This document shows, in pieces, positions 4,621-9,327 of a stretch of 9,327 nt of DNA (within the stretch, counting starts at the first letter, position 1; each line of letters opens with the position of its first letter). The notes beneath the pieces were generated by a model. That model was not told the origin of the DNA. It searched no databases and was given only the letters and a program-made list of their open reading frames with translations. The stretch is from Deltaproteobacteria bacterium CG07_land_8_20_14_0_80_60_11 (GTDB lineage Bacteria > Desulfobacterota > Desulfobaccia > Desulfobaccales > 0-14-0-80-60-11). The stretch lies in NCBI GenBank assembly GCA_002779455.1, contig PEWM01000104.1, positions 2,686 to 12,012 of the forward strand, read 5' to 3'. The position numbers and the translations under genes are program-made.

Positions 4621-6284
4621 ATGGTTTCCGGGGCCTCCACCCCCAAAATCCCCAAACCATGAGCCAATACGGTTTTCACGCCGCTCACCAGCCAGAAGCG
4701 AGCCTGGGTCAGCTCAACGTCGTCAGAGATAAAGCGATGTTTGTAATAATAACTATGCAATTGGGCGGCCAGTTCCGTCAAGAAATAAGTGATGCGATGC
4801 GGCTCCAGATGGCGGGCCGCGACCTCCACCAGTTCCGGATAATTGGCCAGCATCTTGAGGATGGCCAGCTCCTCCGGCAGGGTGAGCCGGGAAAACCGGG
4901 CCGGGTCAAACTCCTCGACCTCGATGCCCTGGGCCGCGGCCTGGCGGAACACCGAGGCCAGCCGGGCGTGGGCATACTGGACATAATAGACCGGGTTGTC
5001 GCTGCTCTGCTGCTTGGCCACTTCCAGGTCAAACTCCAGTTGGGCGTCGGGCCGCCGGGTGAGAAAAATGAAGCGGGCGGCATCTTTGCCTACTTCGTCG
5101 ATAACCTCCCGCAGGGTGACAAAGGCGCCCCCCCGGGTGGTCATGGCCACCGGCTCCCCCTGGCGCAACAGCGACACCAGCTGCACCAGGATCACCTGCA
5201 GGCGGCCGGTGAACCCCAGGGCCTGGGCCGCGGCCTGGAGCCGGGGCGCATAGCCGTGGTGATCGGCCCCCCAGATATCCACCACCCGGTCAAAGCCCCG
5301 CCGGAATTTGTGCAGGTGATAGGCCACATCCGAGGCGAAGTAGGTGGTGGCCCCGTTGCGGCGCCGCACCACCCGGTCTTTTTCATCCCCGAACTCGGTG
5401 GCCTTGAACCACAGGGCGCCATCAGCCTCATAGAGGTAGCCCAACTCTTTGAGCCGCGCAAAGCCCTGGTCCACCAGATGCTGGCGGTAGAGTTCAGTTT
5501 CGCTGAACCAGGTATCGAAAGTTACCCCGAAATCGTCCAGGTCGTGTTTGATGCCCGCCAGGATCACGTCGCCGGCGTATCGGCCCAGGCGCAAAAGGTC
5601 GTCGGCCTGGGGTTCAGGCCCAGGCGCGGCATGGCCGGCGGCCAGATAGTCCCGGGCCAGGTCTTTCATATAGTCGCCCTGGTAGCCGTCCGCCGGGAAC
5701 TCCACCGCCGCCCCGGCAAGCTCCCGCAGGCGGAAATAGAGGGATTTTCCTAAAGTGAGGATCTGATTGCCCACGTCGTTGATGTAGTATTCCCGCTCCA
5801 CCGTATGACCCGTGGCGGAGAGCAGATTGGCCAGGGCATCCCCTAAAGCCGCGCCCCGGCCGTGGCCGATGTGCAGCGGCCCGGTGGGGTTGGCGCTGAC
5901 GAACTCCACCTGCACCTTTACGCCCGCGCCCATCTCGCTGTTGCCGTAAGCCGGGCCCAGCCGGTGAATTTCAGTAATTACCTGGTACCAGAAGGCGTCG
6001 GCGATAAAAAAGTTGATGAAGCCGGGTCCGGCGATCTCCACTTTCCGAAGCATACCCTCCGGGGCCGCGAGGCGGTCGATGATGGCCTGCGCCACCTGAC
6101 GGGGCGGCCGCCGGGCCTGCTTGGCCAGGACCAGGGCCAGGTTGGTGGCCAGGTCGCCGTGCTCCGGGTGTTTGGCCGCCTCCACTTCGAAGGCGGGCAG
6201 GGTATCAAAGGCCAGTTGGCCCGCGGCCCGGGCCCGTTCGGCGCTGGCCGCGATCAGGTCACGAATGGTTTTTTTGATGTGCAT
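4617..6284 (-). CDS. argS: Arginyl-tRNA synthetase
   Basis: This class I aminoacyl-tRNA synthetase charges tRNA-Arg with arginine in the cytoplasm. The 555-residue product has the whole family layout: an N-terminal Add1 domain (about 1-92) with KHPEHGDLATNLAL, the catalytic core with VEFVSANPTGPLHIGH and the HIGH box at 138-141, EYYINDVGNQ near 165-174, DIWGADHHGY near 336-345, and the C-terminal DALR anticodon-binding domain (about 434-555), ending in the usual LGILGVEAPETM. The KMSKS loop is degenerate: AMTTRGG at 380-386 without lysine. ArgRS is known for weak KMSKS motifs, so activity is still expected. Length is typical. The ATG at 6284 has only a weak ribosome binding site. Upstream lies a cluster of palindromic repeats; downstream the SPOR-like gene overlaps its stop codon. 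Confidence 0.98.
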   Translation of the reverse strand: MHIKKTIRDLIAASAERARAAGQLAFDTLPAFEVEAAKHPEHGDLATNLALVLAKQARRPPRQVAQAIIDRLAAPEGMLRKVEIAGPGFINFFIADAFWYQVITEIHRLGPAYGNSEMGAGVKVQVEFVSANPTGPLHIGHGRGAALGDALANLLSATGHTVEREYYINDVGNQILTLGKSLYFRLRELAGAAVEFPADGYQGDYMKDLARDYLAAGHAAPGPEPQADDLLRLGRYAGDVILAGIKHDLDDFGVTFDTWFSETELYRQHLVDQGFARLKELGYLYEADGALWFKATEFGDEKDRVVRRRNGATTYFASDVAYHLHKFRRGFDRVVDIWGADHHGYAPRLQAAAQALGFTGRLQVILVQLVSLLRQGEPVAMTTRGGAFVTLREVIDEVGKDAARFIFLTRRPDAQLEFDLEVAKQQSSDNPVYYVQYAHARLASVFRQAAAQGIEVEEFDPARFSRLTLPEELAILKMLANYPELVEVAARHLEPHRITYFLTELAAQLHSYYYKHRFISDDVELTQARFWLVSGVKTVLAHGLGILGVEAPETM

Positions 6285-6310
6285 AGAGTAACTTTCGGAT
6301 GGTCATTCAT

Positions 6311-6334
6311 GTAGGGGCGACCCGGCGGGTCGCC
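6311..6334 (+). repeat. REP-like palindrome 1 with 5' GTAG
   Basis: GTAG (6311-6314) precedes GGCGACCC (6316-6323), a GGC loop and GGGTCGCC (6327-6334): a perfect 8-bp stem. A GTAG-type tetranucleotide 5' of a short hairpin is the format recognised by REP-associated tyrosine transposases (RAYTs). It is probably one copy of a dispersed genomic repeat. Confidence 0.65.
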
Positions 6335-6338
6335 TTCA

Positions 6339-6369
6339 CCTCGTTCCCAAGCACAGCTTGGGAACGAGG
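6339..6369. repeat. Perfect 14-bp stem-loop repeat between argS and the Cys-rich gene
   Basis: CCTCGTTCCCAAGC (6339-6352), loop ACA, GCTTGGGAACGAGG (6356-6369): 14 paired bases without mismatch. It resembles dispersed 'TCGTTCCCAAGC' palindromes found in many intergenic regions of environmental bacteria. On the - strand it ends up to about 190 bases after the Cys-rich gene and before argS. It has no T-run, so a repeat is more likely than an intrinsic terminator. Confidence 0.75.
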
Positions 6370-6394
6370 AAAATAATCCATAAAGTTGCATCGG

Positions 6395-6417
6395 CGCAGG
6401 CTAAAGCCTGCGGCTAC
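6395..6417 (-). repeat. REP-like palindrome 3, GTAG on the opposite strand
   Basis: CGCAGGCT (6395-6402), AA, AGCCTGCG (6405-6412) form an 8-bp stem. On the - strand it is preceded by GTAG (6417-6414). It is thus a REP-like unit pointing toward the one at 6311-6334, with the long 14-bp hairpin between them. Confidence 0.65.
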
Positions 6418-6478
6418 CAGATGTCTCGTCGCCCAGGGCGCCTTCTACATAAGCCCCACCTCTTCGCCTTTTTCCCTT

Positions 6479-6652
6479 TTAACCTTTGCCCCCTTCCTTC
6501 GGCGCCTCCCCCACCGGCTTAACCTTGATCGTCAGGTCCCGGGTGTACTCCAGGCAGTGCTGGCCGGTGAAGGAGAATTTTTTGACGCAGGTCTCACGCC
6601 AGGCGCAGACCACGCAGATGCTGGCTTCCTGGGTGTCGGGTTTTCTCTCCAT
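6479..6652 (-). CDS. Small four-cysteine protein, unknown function, coupled to alr
   Basis: The 57-residue product starts at the ATG at 6652-6650, one base after the alr stop (TGA-C-ATG), which points to translational coupling. A longer in-frame start at 6709 would overlap alr by 56 bases and is disfavoured. Four cysteines are arranged C13-x2-C16-x5-C22-x10-C33 in the segments ICVVCAWRETCVKKF and GQHCLEYTRDLTI, followed by a Lys/Pro/Gly tail. This compact spacing suggests a bound zinc ion or Fe-S cluster. The protein-like composition, the clean start and conserved-looking W/HC/D residues argue that the gene is real. I do not recognise an assigned function; similar small cysteine proteins are annotated as hypothetical in Desulfobacterota, as far as I recall. 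It has no signal peptide and is probably cytoplasmic. Confidence 0.75.
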   Translation of the reverse strand: MERKPDTQEASICVVCAWRETCVKKFSFTGQHCLEYTRDLTIKVKPVGEAPKEGGKG

Positions 6653-6653
6653 G

Positions 6654-7778
6654 TCAAACTCCGGTGTAGCGCCTGAGGTTGGCGGTCCCCAGGGCGCAGT
6701 AAATTTCATAACTGATGGTCTGGGCCCAGCCGGCCAGTTCCTCGGCGCGCAGCACCTCCCCCTGGTCCCGGCCCAGGAACACCGCCCGGTCGCCCGCCTG
6801 GACCTCCGGGAAGCCGGTGACGTCCACCATGGTGAGGTTCATGCACACCCGGCCCCGGATGGGGGCCCGGCGGCCATGGATGAGGACCTCGCCCCGATTG
6901 GAGTTGAGACGGCTGTAACCGTTGCAGTAACCCACCGGCAGCACCGCCAGATCGCACCAGTCGGGGGTGATGTAGGTGCAGCCGTAGCTGATGCTGGTCC
7001 CCGGGGGCAGGCGCTTCACCTGGAGGACCCGGGCCGCCAGCGACATCACCGGCTGGAGTTCCACCGGCGTCGGCCGATCCGGGGAAGGGGGTGAGCCGTA
7101 GAGCATGAGACCCGGCCGCACCAGGCCCAAATGGGCCTCCGGCAGCTCCCAGAGGGCGGCGCTGTTGGCAATATGACTGAGCGGCAGCTTCCAGCCTTCC
7201 GCCCGAGCCGCGGCCAAAAGCGTGATAAATTCCTGAAGCTGCTTATGAGTATAAGTCTTGTCCTCCTGGTCCGCCACCGCCAGGTGGGAGATCAGGCCCA
7301 TGACCTTCAGGCGGCGCATTTTTCTTAAACTCGCCAGGAACGGCAAGACCTCCTGGGGCAGCACTCCCAGGCGGCCCATGCCGGTATCCACCTTCAGGTG
7401 CACCCGGGCCTTTTTGCCCTGATTTTGGGCCGCGGCCGCCAGGGCCTGGGCCACATCCAGGCGGAACAGGGACACCTCCAGGCCGGCAGCCACCGCCCGT
7501 TCGGCTTCCTCCGGCAAAATGCCCAAGAGCAGCAGCACCGGGAGGGTGATCTCCGCCTGGCGCAGCATCAGCCCTTCTTCCAGGGAACCCACCCCCAGAT
7601 AATCCGCCCCGGCGGCGGCGAGCTTCCGGGCCACGGGCAGCAGCCCGTGCCCATAGGCATCGGCTTTGACTACCGCCAGCATCTTGACCTGGGGATCACA
7701 GAGGCGGCGCAGCTGGCGATAGTTGTGCGCCAGGGCCGCCAGGTCAACGGCCAGGTCCACCATGGTGGTGATCATCAT
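6654..7778 (-). CDS. alr: Alanine racemase
   Basis: Alr is a cytoplasmic PLP enzyme that interconverts L- and D-alanine for peptidoglycan. The 374-residue product has the PLP lysine Lys38 in the signature AVVKADAYGHG (35-45), the second catalytic base Tyr265 in SISYGCTY, HLKVDTGMGRLG near 127-138, and RPGLMLYG near 221-228 and GRVCMNLTMVDV near 309-320, all typical of a fold-type III TIM barrel plus β-domain. Length is standard. Start: two consecutive ATG codons at 7778 and 7775; AAAGGTG (7790-7784) about 5 bases upstream favours the first, though a third ATG at 7763 is also possible. It lies 21 bases after purE and one base before the Cys-rich gene, so purE-alr-Cys protein is probably one transcript. 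No truncation is seen. Confidence 0.97.
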   Translation of the reverse strand: MMITTMVDLAVDLAALAHNYRQLRRLCDPQVKMLAVVKADAYGHGLLPVARKLAAAGADYLGVGSLEEGLMLRQAEITLPVLLLLGILPEEAERAVAAGLEVSLFRLDVAQALAAAAQNQGKKARVHLKVDTGMGRLGVLPQEVLPFLASLRKMRRLKVMGLISHLAVADQEDKTYTHKQLQEFITLLAAARAEGWKLPLSHIANSAALWELPEAHLGLVRPGLMLYGSPPSPDRPTPVELQPVMSLAARVLQVKRLPPGTSISYGCTYITPDWCDLAVLPVGYCNGYSRLNSNRGEVLIHGRRAPIRGRVCMNLTMVDVTGFPEVQAGDRAVFLGRDQGEVLRAEELAGWAQTISYEIYCALGTANLRRYTGV

Positions 7779-7799
7779 ATGCGCACCTTTACCCGGTAA

Positions 7800-8315
7800 T
7801 CATTCGCCCCGGCGATATGCGGCCGGGATCTGGTCCGCCTGCCGGGCCACCTCCTCCTCCAGTTCTGCCTTATGGCGCTTGAGGCGTTCTTTGAGCTTCG
7901 GGTCACCGAGCGCCAGGATCTGGGCGGCAAAGATGGCGGCGTTTTGGGCCCCGGCCGCGCCAACGGCCATGGTGGCCACGGGGACGCCCGCGGGCATCTG
8001 CACCGTGGACAACAGGCTATCCAGCCCGTTCAGATGGGAGCCGGGCATGGGCACGCCGATCACCGGCAAGGTGGTCTCCGCGGCCAGGACCCCCGCCAGA
8101 TGGGCCGCCATCCCGGCCACGGCAATGATGACCTTGAGCCCCCGGGCCGCTGCCTCCCGGGCATAGGCCTGGACCCGCTTGGGGGCGCGGTGGGCCGAGG
8201 CCACCACCACCTCAAAGGGAATCCCCCAATCCTCCAATAACGCCGCGGCGGCCTCTACCTGAGGCCAGTCCGAGGCGCTGCCTAAAACAATGCCGACGTC
8301 GGTTGGCGCAGTCAT
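7800..8315 (-). CDS. purE: 5-(carboxyamino)imidazole ribonucleotide mutase, PurE class I
   Basis: PurE converts N5-CAIR to CAIR in de novo purine synthesis. The 171-residue product has GSASDW at 12-17, the active-site SAHR at 40-43, GMAAHL at 68-73 with the second conserved histidine, VPMPGSHLNGLDSLLSTVQ in pieces from 88 to 106, MPAGVPVATMA at 107-117, and the closing GAQNAAIFAAQIL. These match bacterial class I enzymes, which usually need PurK to supply N5-CAIR; no purK is in the window, so it must lie elsewhere, or the enzyme acts differently. Start: ATG at 8315 with AGAAGGG about 7 bases before it. The gene lies downstream of polX across a gap with an inverted heptad repeat, and just upstream of alr (21 bases), probably in the same operon. 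Confidence 0.97.
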   Translation of the reverse strand: MTAPTDVGIVLGSASDWPQVEAAAALLEDWGIPFEVVVASAHRAPKRVQAYAREAAARGLKVIIAVAGMAAHLAGVLAAETTLPVIGVPMPGSHLNGLDSLLSTVQMPAGVPVATMAVGAAGAQNAAIFAAQILALGDPKLKERLKRHKAELEEEVARQADQIPAAYRRGE

Positions 8316-8365
8316 ATAATTACCCTTCTCAGTTTTTTTGAGGGGAGGGCCGGGGAGGATAGTTA

Positions 8366-8438
8366 TCAGTGGCCAGTGGTCAGTGGTCAGTTAAAACTAC
8401 TGACTACTGACTACTGACTACTGGCAACTGGCAACTGC
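8366..8438. repeat. Inverted array of 7-bp repeats between polX and purE
   Basis: Left arm: four heptads TCAGTGG, CCAGTGG, TCAGTGG, TCAGTTA (8366-8393). Right arm: three CTACTGA, then CTACTGG, CAACTGG, CAACTGC (8397-8438). The right units are near reverse complements of the left ones (CCACTGA versus CTACTGA), so the whole can fold into an imperfect hairpin around AAA. It lies in the 157-bp gap between polX and purE. The phase of 7 argues against coding use. It may be a dispersed repeat that expands by slippage. Confidence 0.8.
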
Positions 8439-8472
8439 CTTTCCTGGCCCCCTCTCCCAACTTCCTTAAAAC

Positions 8473-9327
8473 TTACCCCGCCCGGCGGCGGCGCAACAGT
8501 TCGGCCACCTCGGCCGGCGGGTAGGTATTGAGCACGTCTTCCGGGGCCAGCCAGCCTTTCCGGGCCGTCGTCACCCCATAGTTTACGTCATCCAGGCCTT
8601 CCAGGCTATGGGCGTCGGGGTTGATACTGATTAAAATCCCCAGTTCCTTGGCCCGGCGCAGCCACCGCCAGTCCAGGTCCAGGCGGTAGGGGCTGGCGTT
8701 GATTTCCATGATCACCCGGTGGGCCCCGGCGAATTTCAGGATGGCCTCCAGGTCGTGGGCATACGGTTCCCGGGCCAGGAGCAGGCGGCCGCTCACGTGC
8801 CCCAGCATGGTGCAGCAGGGGTTGGCCAGGGCGGTCAGGATGCGTTCGGTCATGGCCTCCCGCTTGAGGCTGAACTGGGAATGGATGGAGGCGATGACAA
8901 AATCAAATCCTTGCAAGGTCTCATCGGGGTAATCCAGGGAGCCGTCGCTCAGGATGTCCGATTCCACCCCCCAGAACAGGGTAAAATCGGGATGTGCCCG
9001 CCGCCGGGCCTCCACCTCCGCTCTTTGCCGCTCCAGGTCCGGGGGTTTCAGCCCCCCGGCGTAATAGGCCGACTGGCTGTGGTCCGAGAGTCCCAGGTAG
9101 CTCCAGCCCCGTTGCCGGGCGGCGGCGATCAGCTCCTCCAGGGAATTGACGCCGTCGCTGTAGTAGGAGTGGACGTGGAAGCACCCCCGGACCTCCTCGG
9201 GGGTAATGAGGCGGGGTAGCCGGTTCTGGCGCCCGGCCTCGATCTCGCCCAGGCCCTCCCGCAACTCCGGCGGTATCAGGGGCAATCCGAGGCGCCGGTA
9301 GATGTCCGCCTCTTCCCGGGATGGCTG
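8473..9327 (-). CDS. polX: Family X DNA polymerase/3'-5' exonuclease PolX, C-terminal PHP half (partial)
   Basis: The frame stays open to the window edge; the visible 284 residues start inside the gene. Reading from the edge it contains SREEADIYRRLGLPLIPPEL, then the linker GEIEAG. The rest is a complete PHP domain with its metal-binding motifs in order: HVHSYYSDG, LGLSDHS, GVESDI, IASIHSQF, GHVSGRL, EINASP and NPDAHS, ending ARKGWLAPEDVLNTYPP. In bacterial PolX this domain carries the Mn-dependent 3'-5' exonuclease that works with an N-terminal Polβ-like polymerase in gap repair; that part lies outside the window. A TTG at 9285 is an internal codon, not the start, because the upstream residues also match the family. 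A stand-alone PHP phosphoesterase is less likely for the same reason. The next gene in transcription order is purE. Confidence 0.9.
   Translation of the reverse strand, partial: QPSREEADIYRRLGLPLIPPELREGLGEIEAGRQNRLPRLITPEEVRGCFHVHSYYSDGVNSLEELIAAARQRGWSYLGLSDHSQSAYYAGGLKPPDLERQRAEVEARRRAHPDFTLFWGVESDILSDGSLDYPDETLQGFDFVIASIHSQFSLKREAMTERILTALANPCCTMLGHVSGRLLLAREPYAHDLEAILKFAGAHRVIMEINASPYRLDLDWRWLRRAKELGILISINPDAHSLEGLDDVNYGVTTARKGWLAPEDVLNTYPPAEVAELLRRRRAG

Noticed and set aside
4557..5753. 398-codon open frame on the + strand
   Set aside because: It lies wholly antisense to argS and the start of the SPOR gene; the product is His/Gly/Gln-rich with no family features, as expected for the reverse strand of GC-rich coding DNA.
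6653..6709. Longer N-terminus for the four-cysteine protein
   Set aside because: It would overlap alr by 56 bases and adds residues unlike the rest; the ATG one base after the alr stop is a far better start.
8366..8438. CRISPR array
   Set aside because: Units are 7 bp, directly abutting, without spacers, and no cas genes are nearby.
9283..9285. TTG start for a stand-alone PHP phosphoesterase
   Set aside because: The codons upstream to the window edge are open and match PolX (EEADIYRRLG before LPLIPPEL), so the gene continues beyond the window.

Overview
This 9.3 kb, GC-rich window is a chromosomal housekeeping region from a Gram-negative bacterium. It is probably a member of the Desulfobacterota (former Deltaproteobacteria). 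That placement is inference: it rests on an exosortase-type (PEP-CTERM-like) sorting tail of the 'VPxP...LLLGSGLLGLLGL' kind, a σ54-type promoter, an FmdB-type zinc ribbon, argS followed by a SPOR-like membrane protein, and several palindromic intergenic repeats. No rRNA, tRNA, CRISPR array, transposase or phage gene is visible.

Layout. Positions 1-2443 are on the + strand: the end of nadD (NAD biosynthesis), rsfS (ribosome silencing factor), an M48 metalloprotease with C-terminal TPRs (BepA-like, envelope quality control) joined to rsfS by an ATGA overlap, and a small FmdB-family zinc ribbon protein. Everything from 2602 onward is on the - strand. Read in the direction of transcription it is polX (C-terminal PHP half only, cut by the window edge), purE, alr, a 57-residue four-cysteine protein coupled to alr, then argS and a SPOR-like membrane protein joined by a GTGA overlap, and finally a secreted PEP-CTERM-type protein that converges on the FmdB gene.

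The most interesting material is in the gaps. (1) The 501-bp gap upstream of the PEP-CTERM gene holds a good σ54 (-24/-12) promoter and, just upstream of it, a four-tract G-quadruplex motif on the opposite strand. (2) The gap between argS and the Cys-rich gene holds three different perfect hairpins; the outer two carry GTAG on their outer flanks in opposite orientations, like a REP/BIME assembly. (3) The polX-purE gap holds an inverted array of 7-bp repeats. (4) The convergent gap between fmdB-like and PEP-CTERM genes holds paired 20-bp repeats with a TGTCAA/TTGACA palindrome and a long stem-loop.

Functionally the window mixes core metabolism (NAD, purine, D-alanine), translation (RsfS, ArgRS), DNA repair (PolX) and envelope functions (BepA-like protease, SPOR-like protein, PEP-CTERM protein). 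I see no clear defence system or biosynthetic cluster.
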